Assembly: GCF_000004195.4 (NCBI RefSeq) | Contig: NC_030677.2 | Coordinates: forward strand, 101,026,829-101,090,828 | DNA: 64,000 nt | Origin: Xenopus tropicalis | Taxonomy: Eukaryota > Chordata > Amphibia > Anura > Pipidae | Direction: 5' to 3' | In this document: piece by piece, positions 49,594-60,548 of the stretch | Position numbering within the stretch: the first letter of the stretch is position 1 | How the letters are laid out: the number at the start of each line of letters is the position of its first letter | Translations under genes and position numbers: made by a program | Notes under the pieces: model-generated | What the model was told of the DNA's origin: nothing | What the model saw: the letters and a program-made list of their open reading frames with translations, nothing else | The model's database searches: none

Positions 49594-50322
49594 TCTAAAG
49601 GGCTCCTGCTTGTTAAAGTGTGCAATAAAGTAAACAACATTTTTCCTGAAGGACTCAAACTTAGTTATCTACATGCTGTATATATATTGTTTCTTAGAGG
49701 TTTTTTTTACTGCATTTCTTTAAAGCTGAATCATATGACCACAACACTAGCCCAAAAGACTACTCTTGCCTTTCCCCTCCCACCACACTCTCTCGAACCC
49801 CGTGCTTGTTCAGGAGGTCATCCAAATCACTCTTATAGGCATTAATAGAATCTGCCATCACAACATCACCTGGCAGGGTATTTCTCAGTCATACTGCCCT
49901 CATCATCTTTACTGCTTCATTTAGTAATTCAATTGCCGTGACTTTTAAAAAAAAAACCCGATTGCGGCAACTACTGATCTCAGCAATTTACTGCAGTAGA
50001 TTAATATGTGAGTTGCCGCAACAAATCGCATGTCTGCTTGCACTGGGACGATTAGTCGGCACACTTTTAAAAAAAGTCACAGCAACTAATTGCCCCCTGT
50101 GTCTTCGCCCTAAAGTGCAATCATGTCCCCTCACAAGCAGGCCCGGATTTGTGAAGACAAGTCTTTGCTCATACTTTGTTAACTTTGCGTTCATCAACAT
50201 TAAATCTCATTTGTCAATTTACTGTCCAATTCAGTCTCTTTGCAAAGCAGTAACATTCTGCATGGAACAATATAGTTTTGCACAATTTAGTATGATCAAG
50301 GGAATATGCTTTAATTTTTTAA

Positions 50323-50750
50323 TTATTTGATTAATATGGAGTCTATGGGAGATGGCCTTCCTGTAATTTGGAACTTACTGGTTCCGGGTAATGGGTTTTG
50401 GGTAACGGATCCCATACCTGTACTTACAATGATGACCTTAAGGTAATTAATAAATAAATTAAAAAGCCAAGGCCCAAGGACATATCCCTGTGGTAGAATC
50501 ACTGGTCCAATTTTAAATGTTTTGTTTACCACCACTCTTTGTAATCCCGACTTCAGCTAGTTTTCTATCCAAGTACAAATGTTATTATTAAGGGAAACTT
50601 TCTTTAATTTAATTATTAACCTTCTATGCGGTACTGTATCAAATGCTTTAGAAAAGGAGGCCCCAAACTTCTTCACCCTTGAGCCACATTCAAATGTAAA
50701 AAGAGTTTGAGAGCAACACAAGCATAACAATAGTTCCAGGGGTGCCAAAT
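50323..50750 (-). mobile_element. LINE reverse-transcriptase fragment in V4-V5 spacer
   Basis: Minus-strand translation shows 'ILPQGYVLGPWLFNLFINYL' and 'FSKAFDTVPHRRLI', the conserved RT palm-region blocks of CR1/L2-like LINEs, with stops between. Part of a spacer that was copied with the V segments. From about 50660 on, a hAT-type 'gagccacattcaaatg' fragment is joined to it. Confidence 0.8.
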
Positions 50751-51055
50751 ATGGCTATGATTGGCTATTTGGTTGCCCCTATGGGGACTGACAGACTACA
50801 GAAGGCTATGTTCGGCAGTACACCTGGTTTTTGTTCTAAAATACACAGATTTTCAAAAATCTGCTTTAATCTTTTTTCTATTTAAATTGTAGTATTTCAT
50901 TTACTTTTTCAAGATAAGAAATCTCTGCCTCAGATACACTGCATGTGATACATGACAACTAACCTTACATAAACTGTAAACTATTGGATTATGTTTATTC
51001 ATTTTATGGAAATCAAGGCCAAAGCACAGATTCTCTCATTGGCTGTCACGCTGCT

Positions 51056-51083
51056 ATTTGCATATACCACTGTATATAAATAA
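51056..51083 (+). promoter_or_regulatory. V5 promoter: consensus octamer and TATA
   Basis: ATTTGCAT (51056-51063) and 'tatataaata' at about 51073, about 75-100 bp before the leader ATG. Confidence 0.82.
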
Positions 51084-51155
51084 TTGGTGTTAGGTAGAAA
51101 TGAAAGATACCATTTGTTTGTAGGGTAAAGAGAAGCGTTAAACTATTCAGTGAAA

Positions 51156-51612
51156 ATGAGATTATTGGTACCAGTTTTTTATTTATTGTTCGGGATGTCC
51201 TGTAAGTATGAATAAATTATAATGCACAACTGGGTATCAAACAAAGGTATGAAGACAATTAAGCTCCATTATTTTTTTTTCTCTTTCAGATGTGAAATCA
51301 CAGGTGCCGGTGCTGACTCCATCCATTCTGTATGTTAACCAAGGACAAACTGGTACTTATAATTGTAATGTGGGAGTTAAAAACGATCATGTTACAGTGT
51401 TTCTCCGTCAAACTCCTGGAAAAGCTCCCCAACTCATTTTATATCATCACCATACATACACAGAACCTAGATATGGAGCAGGAATGTCATCCGCTCATTT
51501 TGGTTCCACTATAAATGCTGCAGGCACAGAATATCTGCTAACTGTAAAAAACACAGACACTCAGGATACTGATACTTATTATTGTGCTAAATGGTATGAC
51601 AACATTGGATAC
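51156..51612 (+). CDS. Immunoglobulin light-chain-like V segment V5 (sigma-type), open
   Basis: The leader 51156-51201 (MRLLVPVFYLLFGMS) joins V exon 51290-51612; 123 codons. FR1 begins VKSQVPVLTP. Cysteines are present (TYNCNVG, DTYYCAKW). CDR1 reads VKNDHVTVFLRQ, so the Trp beside the core position is Val. CDR2 has RYGAGMSS where the older copies have RYGPG. The germline frame passes the RSS and continues as HLRAPAC before TAA, slightly longer than in V2. Its leader, intron and V exon are almost identical to V6 except at the CDR3 end. Expected to be able to rearrange. Confidence 0.92.
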
Positions 51613-51640
51613 CACAGTGATATACAGCTGGACAAAAACC
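51613..51640 (+). other. V5 recombination signal sequence, 12-bp spacer
   Basis: CACAGTG (51613-51619), 12-bp spacer, ACAAAAACC (51632-51640). AATAAA at 51671. Confidence 0.97.
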
Positions 51641-52312
51641 ACTTAAGGGCTCCTGCTTGTTAAAGTGTGGAATAAAGTAAACAACATTTTTACTGAAGGA
51701 CTCAAACTTAGTTATCTACATGCTGTATATATATTGTTTCTTAGAGGTTTTTTTACTGCATTTCTTTAAACTGCCAGTGTTTCCCCTCCCACCACACTCT
51801 CTCGAACCCCGTGCTTGTTCAGGAGGTCATCCAAATCACTCTTATAGGCATTAATAGAATCTGCCATCACAACATCACCTGGCAGGGTATTTCTCAGTCA
51901 TACTGCCCTCATCATCTTTACTGCTTCATTTACTAATTCAATTGCCGTGACTTTTAAAAAAAACCCGATTGCGGCAACTACTGATCTCAGCAATTTACTG
52001 CAGTAGATTAATATGTGAGTCGCCGCAACAAATCGCATGTCTGTTTGCACTGGGACGATTAGTCGGCACACTTTTAAAAAAGTTACAGCAACTAATTGCC
52101 CCCTGTGTCTTCGCCCTAAAGTGCAATCATGTCCCCTCACAAGCAGGCCCGGATTTGTGAAGACTTTGTTAATTTTGCGTTCATCAACATTAAATCTCAT
52201 TTGTCAATTTACTGTCCAATTCAGTCTCTTTGCAAAGCAGTAACATTCTGCATGGAACAATATAGTTTTGCACAATTTAGTATGATCAAGGGAATATGTT
52301 TTAATTTTTTAA

Positions 52313-52740
52313 TTATTTGAATAATATGGAGTCTATGGGAGATGGCCTTCCTGTAATTTGGAACTTACTGGTTCCAGGTAATGGGTTTTGGGTAACGGAT
52401 CCCATACCTGTACTTACAATGCTGACCTTAAGGTAATTAATAAATAAATTAAAAAGCCAAGGCCCAAGGACAGATCCCTGTGGTAGAATCACTGGTCCAA
52501 TTTTAAATGTTTTGTTTACCACCACTCTTTGTAATCCCGACTTCAGCTAGTTTTCTATCCAAGTACAAATGTTATTATTAAGGGAAACTTTCTTTATTTT
52601 AATTATTAACCTTCTATGCGGTACTGTATCAAATGCTTTAGAAAAGGAGGCCCCAAACTTCTTCACCCATGAGCCACATTCAAATGTAAAAAGAGTTTGA
52701 GAGCAACACAAGCATAACAATAGTTCCAGGGGTGCCAAAT
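52313..52740 (-). mobile_element. LINE reverse-transcriptase fragment in V5-V6 spacer
   Basis: Copy of the 50323-50750 fragment, here with the standard 'LPQGSVLGPW' block. It confirms that the LINE relic was in the spacer before the duplication. Confidence 0.8.
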
Positions 52741-53061
52741 ATGGGTTGCGATTGGCTATTTGGTTGCCCCTATTGGGACTGACAGACTACAGAAGGCTAT
52801 GTTCGGCAGTACACCTGGTTTTTGTTCTAAAATACACAGATTTTCAAAAATCTGCTTTAATCTTTTTTCTATTTAAATTGTAGTATTTCATTTACTTTTT
52901 CAAGATAAGAAATCTCTGCCTCAGATACACTGCACGTGATACATGACAACTAACCTTACATAAACTGTAAACTCTACACTCATAAACTGTTGGATTATGT
53001 TTATTCATTTTATGGAAATCAAGGCCAAAGCACAGATTCTCTCATTGGCTGTCACGCTGCT

Positions 53062-53089
53062 ATTTGCATATACCACTGTATATAAATAA
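53062..53089 (+). promoter_or_regulatory. V6 promoter: consensus octamer and TATA
   Basis: ATTTGCAT (53062-53069) and 'tatataaata' at about 53079; same arrangement as V5. Confidence 0.82.
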
Positions 53090-53161
53090 TTGGTGTTAGG
53101 TAGAAATGAAAGATACCATTTGTTTGTAGGGTAAAGAGAAGCGTTAAACTATTCAGTGAAA

Positions 53162-53618
53162 ATGAGATTATTGGTACCAGTTTTTTATTTATTGTTCGGG
53201 ATGTCCTGTAAGTATGAATAAATTATAATGCACAACTGGGTATCAAACAAAGGTATGAGGACAATTAAGCTCCATTATTTTTTTTTCTCTTTCAGATGTG
53301 AAATCACAGGTGCCGGTGCTGACTCCATCCATTCTGTATGTTAACCAAGGACAAACTGGTACTTATAATTGTAATGTGGGAGTTAAAAACGATCATGTTA
53401 CAGTGTTTCTCCGTCAAACTCCTGGAAAAGCTCCCCAACTCATTTTATATCATCACCATACATACACAGAACCTAGATATGGAGCAGGAATGTCATCTGC
53501 TCATTTTGGTTCCACTATAAATGCTGCAGGCACAGAATATCTGCTAACTGTAAAAAACACAGACACTCAGGATACTGATACTTATTATTGTGTTAAATAT
53601 TATGACAACATTGGATGG
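53162..53618 (+). CDS. Immunoglobulin light-chain-like V segment V6 (sigma-type), open
   Basis: The leader 53162-53207 (MRLLVPVFYLLFGMS) joins V exon 53296-53618; 123 codons. It equals V5 up to the second cysteine except for one silent change, then differs sharply: CVKYYDNIGW against CAKWYDNIGY in V5. The Trp beside the core position is Val, as in V5. The germline frame crosses the RSS and ends HSDIQLDKNH then TGA. It is the last V segment in the window; no J or C follows within the remaining 10 kb. Leader, splice sites, both cysteines and RSS are intact. Confidence 0.92.
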
Positions 53619-53646
53619 CACAGTGATATACAGCTGGACAAAAACC
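53619..53646 (+). other. V6 recombination signal sequence, 12-bp spacer
   Basis: CACAGTG (53619-53625), 12-bp spacer, ACAAAAACC (53638-53646). AATAAA at 53682. Confidence 0.97.
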
Positions 53647-54289
53647 ACTGAAGGGCTCCTGCTTTCTAAAATGGGCAATACAATAAACAGCAAACTCAAA
53701 CTCAGTTATCTACATGCTGAATATATATTTTTTTTTTCACTGCATTTCTTTAAACTGCCAGTGTTTTGTATTCAAAATCGATAAAACTTAAGGCTCTGGA
53801 ACCTACTGTACAACAGGAACTAATAGGCACCTACTGTACAACAGGCATTAATAGAATCTGCCATCACAACATCACCTGGCAGGGCATTTCTCAATCATAC
53901 TGCCCTCACCATATTTACTGCTTTAAATACAAATTAAATTCTTCAAGTCTTAAGGGACTCCCTGCTATCTGTTGATAATGTCCTCTAATATACTTGTAAA
54001 GGCGGTGGGTCTTCGCCCTAAAGAGTTATCATGTCCCCTCACAAGTGAATTTCTCCAAAGAAAACAATCCAGGCATAAATTTTGGTAAAAATAATGTAAA
54101 CCTTAAATAAACCCAATAGGATAGTTTTGCCCCCAATAAGGATTAATTATATCCTAGCTGGGATATTGTACAAGGCACTGTTTTATTATTACAGAGAAAG
54201 GGAAATATGTTTTAAAAACTGTAATTATTTGATTAATATGGAGTCTATGGGAGATGGTCTTCCTGTAATTTGTAATTTACTGGGTAACG

Positions 54290-54830
54290 GATCCCATACC
54301 TGTACTTACAATGCTAACCCCAAGGTCATTAATAAACAAATTAAAAAGCCAAGGCCCAAGGACAGATCCCTGTGGTAAAAACACTGGTCTAATTTAAAAT
54401 ATTCCACCACTCTTTGATCCCTCCTTCAGCTAGTTTTCTATCCAAGTACAAATAGTATTATTAAGGGTAACTTTCTTTAATTGAATTATTAACCTTCTAT
54501 GCAGTACTGTATCAAATGCTTTAGAAAAGGAGGCCCCAAACTTCTTCACCTGTGAGCCACATTCAAATGTAAAAAGAGTTTGAGAGCAACACAAGCATAA
54601 CAATAGTTCCAGAGGTACCAAATTTGGCTATGATTGGCTATTTGGTTGCCCCTATGGGGACTGACAGCCTACAGAAGGTCCTGTTTGGCAGTACAACTTG
54701 CCTCCAATCCAGGGATTCTTAAAAAAACACCTACTTTGAGGTCACTGGGAGCAAGATCCAAGGGGTTGGTGAGCAACATTATTAATATAATAATAATGTT
54801 GCTCCCAAGCCACTGGTTGTGGATCACTGC
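54290..54830 (-). mobile_element. Third spacer copy: LINE RT relic and hAT-type repeat
   Basis: It carries the minus-strand block 'FSKAFDTVLHRRLI' (54500-54560) as in the two upstream spacers. The 'gagccacattcaaatg' hAT-type sequence follows, ending with an inverted segment around 'attaatataataataatgtt' near 54790. Confidence 0.7.
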
Positions 54831-54922
54831 TTTAGAAAGAAAAATCTTGTAGATCACATCTACTGCTACTACGGTAAAATAATCAGGTCAAGGGGGTGGT
54901 TTTAACATGTGTATGCACACAC

Positions 54923-55244
54923 TTAGGGGGAGATTTACTAATCCAGGAACGGTCTGAAGGATCCTGAATGCGTTTTTTCGTAATGATCAGTATTTTTGTG
55001 ACTTTTTTGTCGCCGTCGTGACTTTTTCATATGTCCCGCGTTTTTTTCGCCGCCATCGCGACTTTTTCATATATTTTCAACGACTTTTTCATTGCCATCG
55101 CGAAAAAATCGGATTGGTTTTTCTGCCGTTTACTATCGTTCAATACGAAAAAATCGCGCCGGCGATGAAAAAGTTGCGCAAAATACGATAAAGTCGCGAC
55201 AAATTCGGGATTCGCATTCGTGGATTAGTAAATCTGCCCCTTAG
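54923..55244. repeat. MITE with 'ttagggggagatttactaa' ends
   Basis: Inverted ends 'gggagatttactaatccagg' and 'ggattagtaaatctgcccc'; the interior is full of 'cgactttttc' and 'gaaaaagtcgc' words that fold back. Same family as 23776-24308. Confidence 0.85.
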
Positions 55245-56786
55245 TCTAAGAAAGGGGGGCGGCCTTGGGGCGCTGTGTCATAATATCCGGCCCTGACCAT
55301 GAGCCCTGCGACTAGGGAGTAAGTTATGGAATTTATTTTCCACATAAAATGGAAATTCCACATAAAAATTTTCCGTATTTAGCCCTCTTATTTTAAAGTG
55401 ATAGTGATATTAAAATATTACTCTTCAAATATGAATGTACATTAAAAACATTAAATACATTTTTAATGGTGCTGATGGCCCTCAAAAGCAGAGCAAAATA
55501 CAATATTGCAACAATATTGCTTTAACAATTGCTTTTAACAAATGTTTCCAAGCATGCTTTAACCCTTGATAAAATTCTTGGATTTGTAGTCCAGAAAATT
55601 GTGAAAAGCATAGTTAAGCTACACCATTTAGATCTTCTTTAACAGCAAGCCATAATACAAATTTTAAACTGAAAATACGCCAGTTTGTTTTTTAATTGCT
55701 AGTCTCGTGCAAAGTCCCCATGCTGCCTAAACAATCACATCAACCCCACTGCTTAAAATGTTACCTTTCCTTTGTTCTGGTGCCAGACTGCTGTGTGTGC
55801 TTCAGAGTTGGTGGCTGCAATGTTTGGTTGCATTACATCTGGTCCCAAGCTCTATGTGGTGATGTCTGAGTGGATTCATGCATACTGGAGGCTTACCCAT
55901 GGTCTTGGGCAGTGCTTAGTGATCAATGATATGGTTGAGGAATGGTAGTAGGAACTGTGGAGTGGGGAATATCATTTAAAAAATAAAGAGCTTCTAGAAG
56001 CAGTATGGATCATATAGATATCTAAATACTCCTTTGCAAGCTGAATGAGCAGATTTGACAGAAAGTGAGGAAGAATTGTGGGTCATTTCACTCCCTTATC
56101 TTATCAGTGCACCATCCACTTTCCACTTAGGGACACCAAACCAGCACCAGCATCATCAGATGGTTGAGCAGATGCATCACACTCCATATTTAGCAGCTTC
56201 ATTGAATGCAATGCCATGGTCTACTGACCAATCAGTTAGAAGAGGTGTGTTCAGCCTAGCAGGATGATGTGTTTTTTTTTTATCTGCCTGGAGGGCAAAT
56301 ATTCTTCTCAATACCAGAACAACTATGGTAAACAAAGCAAATGTTCTGGTGTCCAAAACTCTTCCAGCCTGGCAGATGGGATGCTATTTCATAGAAAGAA
56401 AGAAGTGACTAATTGGGAACTCTTTGCTGTTAAATAGGCCCTTGAAGAGGTGCATCATCTGTGTGAGGGGCACCTCAGTGCATCACTATTTAAATAGATC
56501 ATAAAATATGGAATACAGACACGCTCTTAAAGGGGTCGTCTAACCCTAAACATTTCTTTGCATAGAGAAAGAAGATGTAATTCTAAGCATTTATTTTATA
56601 ATATACATTACTTATACATTTCTAATGGTTTTAGTTAATTGTTAATATAATTTCTGTTGAAAGCACTATATGTCTGTTCCTTTACGCACTGCTGGTTCTG
56701 TTGAAACAATGTAGCAGGTTTAGTCTTGCATGCTTCCTCACAGGTCTATGGAAAGTTGCTTAGAATAAAAATATCTTACAATTTCT
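55245..56786. other. No gene recognised
   Basis: AT-rich sequence without a recognisable exon, J segment or RSS. A T2-like end 'ttaaaggggtcgtctaaccc' occurs near 56528. Confidence 0.5.
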
Positions 56787-57847
56787 TTAAAGGAGACATA
56801 TATAATGAACCAAAAAACACATAATCTTGTAGGCAATTGTGAATAGCATATGGTGCTGGTTTCACTTTTGGCTAAAAAATAATACTATACTAAATGGTCC
56901 CTTTATTGGAGCTCCCTATTGATCAGGGACCCCAAACTTTCTTACTCGTGAGCCACAGTCAAATGTAAAAAGACTTGGAGAGCAACACAAGCACCATGAG
57001 AGTTCATGGAGGTGCCAAATTAGGGCTAAGATTGGCTATAATGTAGCCTCTATGCATCAGCTTACAGGAGGCTTTATTTGGTAGTAAATCTTGTTTTTAT
57101 TCAACCAAAACTTGCCACCAAGTCAGGAATTCAAAAATAACTTCCTGGTTTGGGGACACTGAGAGCAACATCCAAGGGGTTGGTGAGTAACATGTTACTC
57201 ACGAGCCACTGGTTGGGGATCACTGCGATAGATGCTCTCGGGTCCCTCTTCCTGTTTCATAGTTACATAGTTACATAGGGTTGAAAAAAGACCAGACTCC
57301 ATCAAGTTTAACCCAGCACACACAAACCTATAGTGACCTATCCAAACACTCAGATACTTAAATTACTGTATATATACCAACATCAATACTGATTGTAGAT
57401 TTCCATATCACAATAGCCTTTGGATATTATGCTTTTTCAAGAAATCATCTAAGCCCCTCTTAAAGGCATAAATATCAATAGGATGTTGATGCCTCACCAT
57501 GAAAAACCACCTATGCTGCTTCAAGTAAAAGTTACATTTCTCAAATCTAGGGGTGGCCTCTGGGGCACTGATCATTTTTATGGGAAAAAGAACACCCCCT
57601 GTCTGCCTATAATATAGCCAATCTGTAGTCACACAAGAAAAAACAGGCTCAGGTCAGCCTAGCTGCTGATTGGTTCCTATGCCACAGGGCAGTGTGCTGA
57701 GTGGAACAGATGCATGGAACTAGTGGGGTTTTTGGAAAAAAATTCAATAAATCAGTCCAAAACTACTACTTTTTAAAGCAAATTCCTTCTATATTTAGAT
57801 ATGTACAATTTAAAAGCACATATTTTCACACAATATGTCCTCTTTAA
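56787..57847. mobile_element. T2-like MITE, inverted copy, with nested insertions
   Basis: It begins 'ttaaaggagacatatata' and ends 'atatgtcctctttaa', with TTAA at both ends. It is the reverse of the element that follows. A hAT element (56924-57225) and the 'gttacatagttacatag' repeat (about 57258-57630) have inserted into it. Confidence 0.8.
56924..57225. mobile_element. hAT element nested in the T2-like copy
   Basis: The termini 'cagggaccccaaac' and 'gttggggatcactg' are flanked by 'ctattgat' and 'cgatagat'. Both are one change from 'ctatagat', the sequence at the homologous empty site of the sister copy. Confidence 0.85.
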
Positions 57848-58359
57848 AGGAGACATAGCCTATCAACATTATGAATGTACCAGCGAATTATACTCCTCTA
57901 GATATAGAAGGATTGTGTTTAAAAAAGTTGTGTTTCGGACTGATTTATTGAGAAATTCCACCAAAACCCCACTAGCCCCGCCCATCTGTTCCACTTCCTG
58001 CTGGCTGAATTCTCTGGATGTGCAGGGGAGGTCCCAGTACACTGCACTGTAGGATAGGAACCAATCAGCAGCTAGGCTGACCTGATAGGGAACAGAAGCC
58101 TGTTTTTGCTTGTGTGAGTGCAGGGCTGTGATTGGCTCTCCCCCTCCTTCTGCGCTTCAGGCTGGGACCGTTAGGACACGACCACCCCTCATTTCAAACA
58201 CAGACAGAGAACTGATAGGATCTATAGGAAGCTCCAATAAAGGGGCCATTTTTAAAGAAAAGATTAATACTTAGCACAAAGTGAAACTAGCACCGTATAT
58301 TATTCATAATTGCCTACAAAATTATGGTTTTTCCTATTTATCCAATATGTCTCCTTTAA
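57844..58359. mobile_element. T2-like MITE, direct copy
   Basis: From 'ttaaaggagacatag' to 'atatgtctcctttaa', 516 bp with TTAA at both ends. The left TTAA is shared with the preceding inverted copy. Confidence 0.85.
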
Positions 58360-59035
58360 TAAGGGAAAATTCTATTTTGCATTTACGACAAAATTTAATA
58401 AGGGAAAATTCTATTTTGCATTTACGTCCATTTTTGCTATGGCTTTAAGTTATTTTTACTCAGGTTAAAAAACAAGAATGTGATTTACAAAGCATAGTAG
58501 CAATGTTAGGCAAAACAGGAAAAATAGCCAATAAAAACTATCACTTATTTTATAACACTATACTTAACAGCTAGTTGTGTGGTGACTGCAGGTACCTGTC
58601 TTTAGATATGTAAAAAAAAATCTTCTGATGTGGGTTAACTGGGTGTAGACCAGGGGTGGGCAAACTTTTTGGCTCAGGGGACAGATTGACTTTTAAAATT
58701 TGACAGACGGGCCAGACCGGGCCAGTGTCATGCCGTCTCCGCTCATCAGTTCAAGTCTTGCGTGATGAGACTTGCAGAGTTGGCAGAGTCTGTTTCTGAT
58801 GTGTATCATTAAAAATTGACTTTTCAAGCTGTGTTGAATTACTCACAGCATTCAAAATTGGGAGATATAGTGAAACCTCAATTTTACATACCCTGTAGTG
58901 ATGAGATAATGTGTCCCGTTTCACTTTACTGAAAAATTGGGAATATTGGGAATTGGGAAAATTGTACAAAATGCATTGAAGTCAATAGGCAACAATTTTT
59001 TCCCATGCTTTTTACCATTTTTAGCAGGTTTACAT

Positions 59036-59200
59036 TATTATTATTATTATTAAGATTTATTTATAAAGCGCCAACATATTCCGCAGCTCTGTACAATAAG
59101 TGGGTTTCATACATTGGACATACTGAGTAACATATAAAGCAATCAATAACCGATACAAGAGGTGAAGAGGGCCCTGCCCAAAAGAGCTTACAATTACATG
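59036..59200 (-). mobile_element. Retroposon 3' tail with (TTA)n
   Basis: Read on the minus strand it has 'aagctcttttgggcagggcc' followed by 'ggaatatgttggcgctttat' and a terminal (TAA)n run. The 'gaatatgttggcgc' word is also embedded at 6775. It looks like a LINE- or SINE-type 3' end. Confidence 0.65.
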
Positions 59201-59342
59201 CACAATTTTTTTTTTTGCACTCCAAATGCATTAAAGTTAATGGGTGTTTTTTCTCACTCCTACAGGACGACTTTATAGGTGACAAATAATTTTTTTTTAA
59301 TTTCTGCGTGTGACTTTTTTTTCTAAATACATTAGTCAATGG

Positions 59343-59617
59343 CAGGGATCCCCAACCTTTTATACCCATGAGCCACATTCAAATGGAAAAAGTGTTAGGG
59401 AGCAACACAAGCATGGAAAAAGTTTCTGGGGGTGAAAATAAGAGCTACAATTGGCTATTTGGTAGCTCCCTATGTGGACTGGCATCCTACAGAAGGCTCT
59501 GTTTGGCTTTACACTGGGTTTTTATGCAACCAAAACTTGCCTCCAAGCCAGAAATTCAAAAATAACTACCTGCTTTGAAGCCACTGGAAGCAACATCCAA
59601 AGGGTTGGGGATCACTG
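59343..59617. mobile_element. hAT element with perfect target duplication
   Basis: The termini 'cagggatccccaacc' and 'ggttggggatcactg' are flanked by 'gtcaatgg' on both sides (59335-59342 and 59618-59625). Same family as 56924-57225 and the repeats following V4-V6. Confidence 0.9.
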
Positions 59618-60053
59618 GTCAATGGGCATTCTTTCTCGGTAAGTGGCCAATGGTAGAGTGCAGAATTTTGCCACAAATCCATGCCTGGTGAAAAAATTCA
59701 CTCAACATTAATACCCTGATTTTAAAATTTCCCTCATATTACACCTTTCTTTTGAGATCCCACCAATATATAACACTTATTGCATTTCCCTAATTTTACA
59801 CTTCCGCTTTTCTTCTAGTCCCCTAAAAAATCTTGAATGGATCTTCTACTGTAGCTTTAAACATGATTAATATAAAGTATACAAGCAACCAAAGTAGACA
59901 CGGGGCCCAGACCTTTGGCATAATGAGATGGGTATACAGTACCTCTTGAAATATTTAGGTTTAGCACTAAAACTGGAACTGAAAAAAGGCACAAAATATG
60001 TGCCTCTGGTAGCAGCAAAATGAGCACCCTGCATACTGTAAATGTTACACTAT

Positions 60054-60548
60054 GGGGCACATTCATTAAAGTACAAATCCGAATCACAAAATCCGATAAT
60101 TTCTGATGATTGCAAAAATCACAAAAAGTTAGTTTGTTTGAATACAAAGATTTCATACTCATGATCCGAAAGTTCCGAAATTTTTATATTTAAGCAATCG
60201 TTTGCGAATGGCGATCCAATAGTGACAACGTTTTCGTATCTGAACGATTGTAAACGGCGGGAAAACCTTTCTGGCTTTGAACCTTCAGTGCATGATTTTG
60301 GAAGCCTCTCATAGGACTCAATGGCACTCTGCAGCTCCAACCTGGCCCAAGGAAAGTCACAATATCGAAGCTTGAATGAATCGGAATGTTTTGCACTCAT
60401 TGCGACAAATACAATTTTGTCGCTCAAATTGCCGCAAAGTACGAAAAAGTAACGAAAATATCGCTGAAAATACGCAAAAGTTGTAAACTTTAGAAAAAAT
60501 ACAAATTTTTTGTAATCGGACCTGTCGTACTTTAATGAATTTGCCCCT
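60054..60548. repeat. MITE with 'ggggcacattcattaaag' ends
   Basis: Inverted ends 'ggggcacattcattaaagta' and 'tactttaatgaatttgcccc'; a cgaaaa-rich interior as in related elements. Confidence 0.8.

Larger units (their letters stand above)
49600..54830. repeat. Tandem segmental duplication carrying V4-V6 spacers
   Basis: Downstream of V4, V5 and V6 the same spacer sequence recurs; for example 'aatctgccatcacaacatca' lies near 49850, 51858 and 53859. V5 and V6 exon starts are 2006 bp apart, and V4 to V5 are 2047 bp apart. The V4-V5 and V5-V6 spacers are nearly identical apart from small deletions; the third copy, after V6, is more diverged and partly deleted. The unit therefore duplicated at least twice, once very recently. 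Confidence 0.9.

Noticed and set aside
49600..54830. Regularly spaced repeats that might suggest a CRISPR array
   Set aside because: Unit size is about 2 kb and contains V genes and LINE relics; it is a segmental duplication in a vertebrate genome.
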